Of a stretch of 12,181 nt of DNA, positions 6,327 through 12,180 are shown piece after piece. Numbering within the stretch: position 1 is the stretch's first letter; every line of letters begins with the position of its first letter. Both the position numbers and the translations under genes were made by a program. This stretch comes from CADCSY01 sp038255685 (GTDB taxonomy: Bacteria > Actinomycetota > Acidimicrobiia > Acidimicrobiales > CADCSY01). A model generated the notes under the pieces. The model saw only the letters and a list, made by a program, of their open reading frames with translations. It had not been told where the DNA came from and searched no databases. Location of the stretch: positions 1 through 12,181 of the forward strand of contig JBBSLC010000092.1 in assembly GCA_038255685.1 (NCBI GenBank), given 5' to 3'.

Positions 6327-7529
6327 TCAGGTTCCGATCTGGACGGGCAACGTGCGTGGGCCTCGGACCTGGCCACCGGACCAGCGAACGGCGGCGGGGT
6401 CGGCGAGGGTGAAGTGCGGGAAGCGCTCGAGCCACACCTCGAGGGCGACACGCAGCTCCATGCGGGCGAGGTGGCTGCCCGCACAGCGGTGCACGCCGAG
6501 CCCGAAGGCGGCGTGGCGGTTCGGCTGTCGGTCGAGGATGACCTCGTCGGGTCGGTCGAACGCAGCCGGGTCGCGGTTGGCCGAGGGGAACGACAGGAGG
6601 ATCCAGTCGTCGGCCTTCATCGGGCAGCCGTTCCACTCGACGTCTTCCTTCACGAGGCGCGCCATCGTCACCGGTGCGTACGCCCGGAGCAGCTCCTCCA
6701 TGGCGGTCGGGAGCAAGGCCGGCTCGGCCACGAGGCGCTCCCGGTCCGCAGGCGTCTTGGCGAGGTGCCAGATCGAGGCGCCGATCGCGCTCCACGTCGT
6801 GTCGATGCCGGCGATCAGCAGCAGCCCGATCGTGCGAGCGACGTGGAACGGCGTGAGCGGCTGGCCGTCGAGCTCGGACTCGAGCAGGAACGTGATGAGG
6901 TCGTCGCGCGGGTTGGCGAGGTGGTCGTCGATGTGGCCGGTGAGGTACTGGAACAGCGCCATGAAGTCGGTGATCCGCTCCTCGAGCGGCCGGGCGACGC
7001 CCTCGAGGATGGCGCACACGAAGCCCCGGAAGGTGTCCGCGTCCTCCTCGGGCAGCCCGAGCATGTTGGCGATCACCCGCACCGGGATGTGCTGTGCGTA
7101 CTGCTCGGCGGCGTCGACGACGTCGGCGTCCCCGAGCTCGTCGAGGAGCTCGTGGCAGTACGCACGGGTCGACGGCTCGAGCGCGTCGATCGACTGCGGT
7201 GAGAAGATCGGGAGGAGCATCCGGCGCGCCTCGTGGTGGAACGGCGGGTCCGAGGAGATCGGCGGGGCGATCCCCTCGGGCGCGAGCTCGATGGGCGGGC
7301 GGTGGTTCGTGACGATGATGCTGCGCGACGTGAAGCGCGCCGTGTCGTTGGCGACGGCCGCCACGTCGTCGTAGCGGGTCGGCATCCACACGCCGCCGTA
7401 GCGCTCGGAGTGGGGGATCGGGCACGTCTCCCGCAGCTCGTCCCAGATCGGGTACGGGTCGGCTGCCCACTGGTCGTCGGTGTGGTCGAAGTCCGTCGCC
7501 CAGTCCTGTACGGGGGGGTTCTCACCCAT
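6327..7529 (-). CDS. Cytochrome P450
   Basis: This is a soluble bacterial class P450 of 400 residues without an N-terminal membrane anchor. The I-helix oxygen-activation motif is AGIDTTWS (240-247), the K-helix ExxR is E279-L-L-R282, and the heme-binding loop is FGLGVHRCAG (342-351) with Cys349 as the thiolate ligand. DPPFHHEARRMLLPIFSP (94-111) is the usual C-helix region. It would hydroxylate a hydrophobic or acidic substrate with electrons from a ferredoxin; no ferredoxin or reductase gene lies nearby. The ATG at 7529 is preceded by a good ribosome site. It is downstream of an acyl-CoA dehydrogenase on the same strand (84-bp gap containing a hairpin), suggesting a shared pathway such as oxidation of a steroid, terpenoid or branched acid. 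The 217 bp after its stop, up to the convergent HNH gene, show only a weak hairpin and no clear gene. Confidence 0.94.
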   Translation of the reverse strand: MGENPPVQDWATDFDHTDDQWAADPYPIWDELRETCPIPHSERYGGVWMPTRYDDVAAVANDTARFTSRSIIVTNHRPPIELAPEGIAPPISSDPPFHHEARRMLLPIFSPQSIDALEPSTRAYCHELLDELGDADVVDAAEQYAQHIPVRVIANMLGLPEEDADTFRGFVCAILEGVARPLEERITDFMALFQYLTGHIDDHLANPRDDLITFLLESELDGQPLTPFHVARTIGLLLIAGIDTTWSAIGASIWHLAKTPADRERLVAEPALLPTAMEELLRAYAPVTMARLVKEDVEWNGCPMKADDWILLSFPSANRDPAAFDRPDEVILDRQPNRHAAFGLGVHRCAGSHLARMELRVALEVWLERFPHFTLADPAAVRWSGGQVRGPRTLPVQIGT

Positions 7530-7533
7530 CTGA

Positions 7534-7540
7534 TCCCTCT
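7534..7540 (-). promoter_or_regulatory. Ribosome binding site for the P450 gene
   Basis: AGAGGGA on the minus strand ends 4 nt before the ATG at 7529 (AGGG core, 5 nt spacing). It supports that start and indicates the P450 is translated independently of the upstream gene. Confidence 0.6.
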
Positions 7541-7575
7541 CGCATCGTTCGTCCGATTCGCACGGAGGCTAACCC

Positions 7576-7594
7576 CCGGTGCCAGGGGCACCGG
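7576..7594 (-). terminator. GC-rich hairpin between acyl-CoA dehydrogenase and P450 genes
   Basis: CCGGTGCC and GGCACCGG form a perfect 8-bp stem around a 3-nt loop, starting about 20 nt after the dehydrogenase stop. There is no T tract after it on the minus strand, so it is not a classic intrinsic terminator. It could attenuate read-through, stabilise the upstream mRNA end, or be a protein-binding palindrome. Confidence 0.45.
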
Positions 7595-7613
7595 CAGGCA
7601 CGACCGCTGGTCT

Positions 7614-8837
7614 CTAGCTGCGGGGGACCTCTGACCAGGGGCGGTCCTTGTCGACGCGGACGTCGCCGGGGAGGCCGAGGACGCGCTCGCCGAGGATGTT
7701 GCGCTGGACCTCCGAGGAGCCACCCTCGATCGAGTTGGCCCGGGAGCGGAGGAACATCTTGCGGGATGAGCCGGGGGCGCCGACGAGGCCGCCGGCGTCG
7801 GCGCGACGCATCGAGTAGTCGACGCCGATCGTCGCCTTCGGTCCGAGCAGGTCGACGCACAGCTCGTAGAGGCGCTTGTTGACCTCGCTGAACATGAGCT
7901 TGGCGATGGAGCCCTCCGGGCCGGGGTTGCCGGCCTGGCGCATCTGGCCGGCGCGCACGTTCGTGAGGTAGAGGACCTCGGACTCCACGAGCATCCGCAT
8001 GAGGCGGTCCTTGTTCGCAGCGCTCGGGTCGGGCGCCTCCTCCTTCCAGATGCGCAGGGCCTCGGCCATGGCGCCCTTGCCCCACTGGTAGCGCTGCGGC
8101 CCCTGCTGGCGCCGGGCGCCGCTGCCGCCACCGCCGATGGTGGTGCGCTCGTTCGCGAGGGTCGTGAGGGCGACGCCCCAGCCCTGGCCGGTGTCACCGA
8201 TGCGGTCGGCGTCGGGGACGCGGACCTCGGTCATGTAGACCTCGTTGAACTCGGCCTCGCCGGTGATCTGGCGCAGCGGCCGGACCTCGACGCCGGGGGC
8301 GTGCATGTCGAGCGCGAAGTAGGTCATCCCCCGGTGCTTGGGCGTGCTCGGGTCGGTCCGGGCGACGAGCATCCCCCGGTCGGCGATGTGGGCGAGGGTG
8401 TTCCAGACCTTCTGGCCGGTGACGACCCACTCGTCACCGTCGCGCACTGCCTTGCACGAGAGCCCGGCCAGGTCGGACCCGGCGCCGGGCTCGCTGAAGA
8501 GCTGGCACCAGGCGTCCTCGCCGGTGAACATCGGACGCAGCAGGCGCTGCTTGGCCTCCTCGGAGCCGTGGGTGACGATCGTCGGCCCGGCCATGGTGAG
8601 GCCGAAGAACAGCCGGCCGGCCTCGGGGGGCTGGCGCTTGGCGTCGGCAATGCGCTCGTCGACGATCCGCTGCAGCTTCGGGGGTGCGCCGATGCCGCCG
8701 TAGCCCTCGGGGAAGTGCACCCACGCCAGGCCGAGGTCGTACTGCTTGCCCCGGAGCTCGCGGACGGGCGTGGACTCGTCGGTCTCGGCGAGGAGCTGCT
8801 CGAGCCGCTCCTCGATCAGCGCTACGTGGTCGGCCAT
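7614..8837 (-). CDS. Acyl-CoA dehydrogenase (FadE-type)
   Basis: From ATG 8837 the protein has 407 residues. The FAD/acyl-CoA domain has CQLFSEPGAGSDLAGLSCKA (111-130) and GDEWVVTGQKVWNT (134-147). The C-terminus has SSEVQRNILGERVLGLP (374-390). At the position of the medium-chain catalytic Glu there is Gly372 (with Glu371 next to it); Glu230 in LANERT matches the alternative base position used by isovaleryl- and long-chain dehydrogenases. A glycine-rich loop, GGGGSGARRQQGP (235-247), follows. The N-terminal helical region is short, with a gap before HFPEGYGGIG. An upstream start at 8921 would run through the divergent gene's start and a palindromic operator, so it is rejected. The gene is divergent from a CMD-family gene and followed by the P450. 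Expression is probably controlled by the palindrome at 8858-8877. Confidence 0.93.
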   Translation of the reverse strand: MADHVALIEERLEQLLAETDESTPVRELRGKQYDLGLAWVHFPEGYGGIGAPPKLQRIVDERIADAKRQPPEAGRLFFGLTMAGPTIVTHGSEEAKQRLLRPMFTGEDAWCQLFSEPGAGSDLAGLSCKAVRDGDEWVVTGQKVWNTLAHIADRGMLVARTDPSTPKHRGMTYFALDMHAPGVEVRPLRQITGEAEFNEVYMTEVRVPDADRIGDTGQGWGVALTTLANERTTIGGGGSGARRQQGPQRYQWGKGAMAEALRIWKEEAPDPSAANKDRLMRMLVESEVLYLTNVRAGQMRQAGNPGPEGSIAKLMFSEVNKRLYELCVDLLGPKATIGVDYSMRRADAGGLVGAPGSSRKMFLRSRANSIEGGSSEVQRNILGERVLGLPGDVRVDKDRPWSEVPRS

Positions 8838-8844
8838 GGCGCCA

Positions 8845-8875
8845 ACGGTAGACGAGCGCTTGACCGCCCGGTCAA
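8845..8875 (-). promoter_or_regulatory. Possible promoter of the acyl-CoA dehydrogenase gene
   Basis: On the minus strand TTGACC (8875-8870), inside the palindrome, is followed after 19 bp by TACCGT (8850-8845). TACCGT lies 7 nt before the ATG at 8837, which has no Shine-Dalgarno sequence. A leaderless transcript is therefore possible. The spacer is longer than ideal, so this is tentative. Confidence 0.3.
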
Positions 8876-8877
8876 GC
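8858..8877. promoter_or_regulatory. 20-bp palindromic operator in divergent promoter region
   Basis: GCTTGACCGCCCGGTCAAGC has two perfect 9-bp arms around a central CC. It sits in the 59-bp gap between the divergent dehydrogenase (starts 8837) and CMD-family (starts 8897) genes. Size, symmetry and the TTGACC/GGTCAA arms are typical of TetR-family operators. Each arm also supplies a TTGACC that could act as a -35 element on its strand, so binding would silence both genes. The cognate regulator is not adjacent; the TetR gene at 11415-12050 is one candidate. Confidence 0.7.
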
Positions 8878-8896
8878 CGGGTGGGAGACTCATCGG

Positions 8897-9442
8897 ATGG
8901 CAGACGGACCCCGCATCGCACCCATCACCGACCCCACCCCGGAGGTGGCAGCACAGCTCGAAAAGGCGTTCGGTGACCGACGCCCCCTGAACATCTTCGC
9001 CACGCTCGCCCACGCACCGAAGATGCTCGAAGCCGTGTTGCGGATGGGTGGACCGCTCCTCTCCGGCAAGGGCGTGCCCGCTCGGGAGCGTGAGATCGTC
9101 GTCCTCCGCGTCGGCTGGCGAGCAGGATCGGTCTACGAGTTCGGGCAGCACACGGTCATCGGCCGCCAGGCCGGTCTGACCGACGAGGAGATCCAGCGGC
9201 TCACCGAGGAGGGGCTCGACGGCTGGGACGATGGCGACCGCCTGCTCGTCGCCATGGCCGACGACCTCCATGCGGACGACAAGGTCGGCGAGGTGACCTG
9301 GAACGGTCTGGCCGAGCGCTGGGACGAGCAGCACCTGATCGAGCTGCTCGTGCTCGCAGGGTTCTACCGACTCGTCTCGGGCTTCTTGAACTCCGTCGGC
9401 GTCGAGCTCGATCCCGGCACCCCGGGCTGGCCAGGCCAGTAG
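8897..9442 (+). CDS. Carboxymuconolactone decarboxylase (CMD)/AhpD-like family protein
   Basis: The 181-residue all-helical protein matches the CMD family, with REREIVVLRVGWRAGSVYEF (63-82) followed by GQHTVIGRQAGLTDEEI (83-99), the usual R-E-x2-ILR...EFxQH...AGLT arrangement. The second half contains WDEQHLIELLVLAGFYRLVS, also typical. The redox Cys pair of AhpD is absent and the core reads RAGSVYEFGQH, so it is not a peroxidase-type AhpD. Glu81 and His85 are the conserved polar residues left. Such proteins are frequent beside acyl-CoA dehydrogenases in actinobacterial lipid and aromatic catabolism, usually without an assigned reaction. GGGAG lies 9 nt before the ATG. It diverges from the dehydrogenase/P450 unit across the 20-bp palindrome and is probably co-regulated with it. 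Confidence 0.88.
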   Translation: MADGPRIAPITDPTPEVAAQLEKAFGDRRPLNIFATLAHAPKMLEAVLRMGGPLLSGKGVPAREREIVVLRVGWRAGSVYEFGQHTVIGRQAGLTDEEIQRLTEEGLDGWDDGDRLLVAMADDLHADDKVGEVTWNGLAERWDEQHLIELLVLAGFYRLVSGFLNSVGVELDPGTPGWPGQ

Positions 9443-9525
9443 GAGCGCGGGGCCGAGGGCCGAGCAGATCGTCATGGTCGCGAAGAGCCTCCGACCCGAC
9501 GGTCAGCAGGTTGCGAGTGCTGGTC

Positions 9526-9553
9526 TGGCGCCCTCGGCAGGACTCGAACCCGT
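9526..9553 (-). other. 3' tRNA fragment, probable attachment-site remnant
   Basis: On the minus strand, GGGTTCGAGTCC (T loop TTCGAGT, four of five T-stem pairs) is followed by CTGCCGAGGGCGCCA, giving the 3' acceptor strand CGAGGGC, discriminator G and an encoded CCA. The matching 5' acceptor strand (GCCCTCG) and the D and anticodon arms are absent from the preceding bases, so this is not a whole tRNA gene. Such 3' tRNA ends typically mark att sites where an integrase used a tRNA gene as target. A 5' acceptor of GCCCTCG may suggest an arginine tRNA, but this is a guess. Confidence 0.65.
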
Positions 9554-9566
9554 CGAGGCGCGCTGG

Positions 9567-9601
9567 CATCGCCGCAGGTCAGAGGACATCACCGCAGGTC
9601 A
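9567..9601. repeat. Two-copy tandem repeat, 20-bp period
   Basis: CATCGCCGCAGGTCA (9567-9581) recurs as CATCACCGCAGGTCA (9587-9601) with one mismatch and a 20-bp period, about two helical turns. It lies just beside the tRNA fragment, where integrase arm-type sites are often found; that role is inference. Confidence 0.55.
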
Positions 9602-9609
9602 AGTGACCT
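9596..9609. promoter_or_regulatory. 14-bp palindrome AGGTCA-AG-TGACCT
   Basis: Perfect 6-bp arms flank a 2-bp centre, and the left arm overlaps the second 20-bp repeat. Further TGACC copies lie at 9626-9630 and 9636-9640, and GGTCA at 9705-9709. This makes a cluster of one half-site and suggests a binding site for a dimeric protein. Confidence 0.45.
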
Positions 9610-9657
9610 TTCGCTTGTCCGCTACTGACCCTCTGTGACCGCAACAGACCTCCATTT

Positions 9658-9697
9658 CGCGCCCTGAACGCGCCCTCTCGCGCCCTCGCCGCGCCCT
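9658..9697. repeat. Four phased CGCGCCCT direct repeats
   Basis: Identical octamers start at 9658, 9669, 9679 and 9690, so the spacing is 11, 10 and 11 bp, one helical turn each. The intervening 2-3 bases differ. Same-face repeats of this kind act as iteron or multi-subunit binding sites. No replication gene is nearby, so the function is open. Confidence 0.6.
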
Positions 9698-9783
9698 GAG
9701 ATGAGGTCATCAGATGTCGTTGCCGGCCTCCTCGAAGCGTCGAATCGGGATGACGTTGGGCCAGCGACACGGCGCCCCGGTCC

Positions 9784-10347
9784 GATCCCCACCTCGCCAA
9801 CCAGGCGGTGACCCGCACCCGCCAACGCGTGCAGCAGGCCACCTTCGAGCACCGCGGGTGGAAGGGCGACCCGCTCTACGACATCCGCAAGCTGCTCCTC
9901 GTCGGCGCCGAACGGGTCGACGAGGCCGGCTGGGTCCGGCTCCACGCCGCCCTCGCCGGCGACCCCGACGTCGCCGTCGCCGTCGCCTACAGCGCAGGAG
10001 ATGGTCCGAGACGTCTACCTCACCGACGACATCGACCTCGCGGCGGAACGGCTCGACCAGGCGATCGCCTGGTGCTGCGCACCGGAGTCCGGGCCCGAGC
10101 TCCGGACCCTCGCCAAGACGCTACGCCGGTGGCGTCGAGCGATCCTCGCCCACCACACCACCGGCGCCTCCAACGGCCCGGTCGAGGCAGCGTGAACCTG
10201 CTCATCAAACAGGTCAAGCGCTCCGGGCGCGGCTTCCGCAACGTCGGCAACTACAGGCTCAGGATCCTCCTCGCCGGCGGCGCCTCACCACAGCGCGAGA
10301 CTCAACCCGTCACGAGCATCCGACCCCGCCGTCCCAGGTTGGTCGCG
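9784..10347 (+). pseudogene. ISL3-family transposase remnant with two frameshifts
   Basis: Only the C-terminal part of the transposase is left. Frame 1 begins DPHLANQAVTRTRQRVQQAT and continues RGWKGDPLYDIRKLLL, the region after the second catalytic Asp; a few residues after DP appear deleted. Near 9998-10003 homology jumps to frame 2 (MVRDVYLTDDIDLAAERLDQ through HHTTGASNGPVEA). This part includes the third catalytic Glu, codon 10184-10186. At about 10187-10192 it returns to frame 1 with VNLLIKQVKRSGRGFRNVGN and ends RPRRPRLVA. The first shift fits loss of two bases (or gain of one) and the second restores the frame. The N-terminal zinc-finger/HTH and first Asp are missing, so it cannot be active. 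The family stop expected after LVA is CAG here, leaving the frame open to 10572. Confidence 0.82.
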
Positions 10348-10349
10348 CA

Positions 10350-10368
10350 GAGCCCGTTTGGTGGGCTC
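10350..10368 (+). terminator. Hairpin at the end of the transposase remnant
   Basis: GAGCCC and GGGCTC form a 6-bp stem around loop GTTTGGT, followed by CTTCTT. It starts directly after the expected transposase end and may be the element's own terminator or part of its right terminal region. Confidence 0.45.
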
Positions 10369-10620
10369 CTTCTTCGCGACGATTCCGCGGCGGAGGTCGT
10401 AGTCGCCGCCGTGGACGCTGGCGACAACCCCGCTGCTGCCACCTCGCCACGCTCTCGACCGGTTCGGGACGGTGATGTTCGGTGCGGCTCTGCTGCTGGC
10501 GGAGCGGTGGCCATCAGCGATTCGTACCGCTGTCGAGGGGGCTTTATCGGTCTCCCCTCCGTACGTCACTGACGACGGCGAGGCGTCGGTAGCGGATCAC
10601 GTCGTCGGGCCTCACCTGGG
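10369..10620. other. Intergenic stretch after the transposase remnant
   Basis: These 252 bases separate the transposase remnant from the stop of the SDR gene on the opposite strand. I see no protein family in any frame and no further clear repeat. It is probably leftover element DNA or untranslated spacer. Confidence 0.4.
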
Positions 10621-11418
10621 CTATCCCACTCGTGCAGCCTGGCCCCCGTCGACGAGCAGGAGGATGCCGGTGATGAAGTTGGCGTCGTCGGATGCGAGGA
10701 ACAGCGCGGCGTTGGCGACGTCCCATGCGGTGCCTTGTCGGCCGAGGGGGACCATGGAGGCGCGGGCGGAGGCGACGGTGGCGCGCTCGGTGTCGAGGGT
10801 GCGCGCAGCAGCGTCCACCGCCATCGGCGTGTCGATGAAGCCGGGGAGGATGGCGTTGGCCCGCACGCCGTGCTTGGCGTTGGTGATCGCGAGGTTCTGC
10901 GTGAGTGCGTTCACGCCGGCCTTGGAGAGCTTGTACGCCGTGAGGTTGCCGGCGGCGGCGATCGACGCAAGGGACGAGACGTTGACGATGGCGCCGTTGC
11001 CGCTGGCGCGCAGGTGGGGAACGGCCGCCCGGCAGGTTCGCCACATAGCGCGGAGGTTGACGTCCATGACCTGGTCGTAGGCGGCGTCTTCGAGGCGGTG
11101 TGGCGGGCCGTCGCCGGCGCCGATCCCGACGTTGTTGTGGAGGATGTCGACGCCTCCGAAAGTATTCATTGCTGCGCGGATCACGTGGTCGGGCCCGTCA
11201 TCGGAGGCGATGTCGGCGACGACGGTGATGACTTCGGCGCCTTCGGCGCGCACAAGTTCGGCCGTCTCCTCGAGGGTGGCTGGGTCCCGGTCGGCGAGCA
11301 CGAGGCGCGCGCCCTCCCGGGCGAAGGTGATGGCCGTGGCGCGACCGTTGCCGACGGTTTCGCCCGCCGTCTGACCTGCTCCGACGACGATGGAGACGCG
11401 GCCGTGGAGCCGGCTCAT
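10621..11418 (-). CDS. Short-chain dehydrogenase/reductase (SDR), NAD-type
   Basis: This is a classical-size SDR of 265 residues with a Rossmann fold. It has NNVG (95-98), Ser149, Tyr162 and Lys166 (YKLSK), the PGFIDT segment (192-197) and the C-terminal LLVDGGQ. Asp43 at the end of the second strand (VLADRD) points to NAD(H) rather than NADP(H). The nucleotide-binding loop is unusual: instead of TGxxxGIG it reads GAGQTAGETVGNGRA (13-27), about six residues longer. The reaction is probably oxidation of a secondary alcohol to a ketone, or the reverse, in the pathway served by its neighbours. Its ATG overlaps the TGA of the TetR gene by 4 bp (ATGA), so the two are translationally coupled. The substrate is unknown; a 3-hydroxyacyl-CoA or hydroxysteroid-like compound is possible. 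Confidence 0.92.
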   Translation of the reverse strand: MSRLHGRVSIVVGAGQTAGETVGNGRATAITFAREGARLVLADRDPATLEETAELVRAEGAEVITVVADIASDDGPDHVIRAAMNTFGGVDILHNNVGIGAGDGPPHRLEDAAYDQVMDVNLRAMWRTCRAAVPHLRASGNGAIVNVSSLASIAAAGNLTAYKLSKAGVNALTQNLAITNAKHGVRANAILPGFIDTPMAVDAAARTLDTERATVASARASMVPLGRQGTAWDVANAALFLASDDANFITGILLLVDGGQAARVG

Positions 11419-12050
11419 TGCACAGTCCCGCGGAAGAGCCCGCCGCCGGTGAGGTGACGGACGTGTTCGAGGATTGGCGGACCGAGCCGGGCGAGTTCGT
11501 CAAGGTCGTGGTCGATGAGCGGGCCGGTCACCATGGAACTTACGGCGGCGATGATCATCTGGCACGCGAAGAGGTCGGCGGCGGTCTTGGCCTCGAACAG
11601 TTCGGCGAGTGCTTGGGCGAGTCGGCGCTGGAGAGCGGCCCGGCGTCGCATCGCTTCGGGGCCGGCGGCGTGGACCTCGACGAGGAACAGCCGGGCGTAG
11701 GCGGGTGCTTCCGAAAGCGTGTCGAGGTAGGTGGTGAGGGCTCGTTCGAAGCGTTCGAGCGGCGTGCCGGGGCCGCTCAGCGAGGTTTCGAGTCGATCGA
11801 GGAGGCTGTCGGCGACGAAGTCGAAGGCGGAGAGGAAGCAGTCGAGCTTCGATGAATACAGGTGGTAGAAGGTCTCGCGAGACACTCCGGCTCGCCGAAG
11901 CACTTCGGCGACGGGTGTGCCGACGAAGCCCCTGTCGTGCATGGCTTCGGCCATCGCGACGAGGATCCGCATCCGTTGCGCGTGCTCGATGTCCTCACGG
12001 GCGAGACGGTGCCGACCTCGGGGGAGCCGCTGCACCGGGGTGTCAAGCAT
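11415..12050 (-). CDS. TetR-family transcriptional regulator
   Basis: From ATG 12050 the protein has 211 residues. The N-terminal arm RLPRGRHRLAREDIEHAQRM leads into a TetR DNA-binding domain: helix ILVAMAEAMHDRGF, then helix-turn-helix VAEVLRRAGVSRETFYHLYS (47-66) and KLDCFLSAFD. The remaining helices form the ligand/dimer domain. It sits between a CMD-family gene, whose stop overlaps its start by 8 bp, and the SDR gene, whose start overlaps its stop. A regulator embedded in the operon usually controls it, binding an acyl-CoA or pathway intermediate. The operon promoter lies outside the window, so its own operator cannot be seen. It may also act on the palindrome at 8858-8877. A start at 12098 is open but lies inside the CMD gene and lacks a ribosome site. 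Confidence 0.92.
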   Translation of the reverse strand: MLDTPVQRLPRGRHRLAREDIEHAQRMRILVAMAEAMHDRGFVGTPVAEVLRRAGVSRETFYHLYSSKLDCFLSAFDFVADSLLDRLETSLSGPGTPLERFERALTTYLDTLSEAPAYARLFLVEVHAAGPEAMRRRAALQRRLAQALAELFEAKTAADLFACQMIIAAVSSMVTGPLIDHDLDELARLGPPILEHVRHLTGGGLFRGTVQ

Positions 12051-12180
12051 GCGATGGTCCTTTTCGTTGGCGGTCGGGTTGGATCCGTAGGGCGGCAATG
12101 GTGGTCGCGAGCATCTCGTAGTGGCCGACGAGCAGACACAGCTCGATCATCTCCCGCTCGTCGAGGTGGGTGCGTGCGGC
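12043..12180 (-). CDS. CMD-family protein, C-terminal fragment (runs off window)
   Basis: The last 45 residues of a minus-strand gene are visible, in frame from base 12180 to the TGA at 12043-12045. The segment THLDEREMIELCLLVGHYEM then LATTIAALRIQPD matches the C-terminal helices of CMD-family proteins. It also resembles the end of the CMD gene at 8897-9442 (WDEQHLIELLVLAGFYRLVS...GVELDP). The stop overlaps the TetR ATG by 8 bp, so the two are coupled. The N-terminal part with the family's core is outside the window, so the presence of catalytic residues is unknown. Confidence 0.75.
   Translation of the reverse strand, partial: AARTHLDEREMIELCLLVGHYEMLATTIAALRIQPDRQRKGPSHA
12058..12064 (-). 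promoter_or_regulatory. Ribosome binding site for the TetR gene
   Basis: AAAAGGA on the minus strand lies 7 nt before the ATG at 12050, within the end of the CMD gene. It decides the start in favour of 12050 over the in-frame ATG at 12098. Confidence 0.7.

Larger units (their letters stand above)
9443..9783. other. Gene-free stretch with tRNA fragment and short repeats
   Basis: I find no convincing protein gene in these 341 bases; the minus-strand frames here lack family-like features. The stretch contains a 3' tRNA fragment, a 20-bp tandem repeat, a 14-bp palindrome and four phased CGCGCCCT units, each listed separately. It leads directly into a transposase remnant. The whole looks like the edge of a decayed mobile element. 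Confidence 0.6.

Noticed and set aside
4781..6484. 567-codon minus-strand open frame opposite the HNH gene
   Set aside because: Repetitive Arg/Gly/Val-rich composition without family features; the plus-strand DUF222-HNH protein explains the region.
6061..7470. 469-codon minus-strand open frame overlapping the P450
   Set aside because: It is the P450 read in a shifted frame; the P450 motifs are all in the 6327-7529 frame.
8838..8921. N-terminal extension of the second acyl-CoA dehydrogenase to 8921
   Set aside because: It would read through the 20-bp palindrome and the start of the divergent CMD gene; the extra residues look unlike the family.
9567..9697. Possible CRISPR array from the short repeats
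   Set aside because: Units are only 8-15 bp with 2-5 bp gaps, there are no spacers and no cas genes.
12051..12098. TetR start at 12098
   Set aside because: The stretch encodes the C-terminus of the CMD-family protein in another frame, and the good ribosome site precedes 12050.
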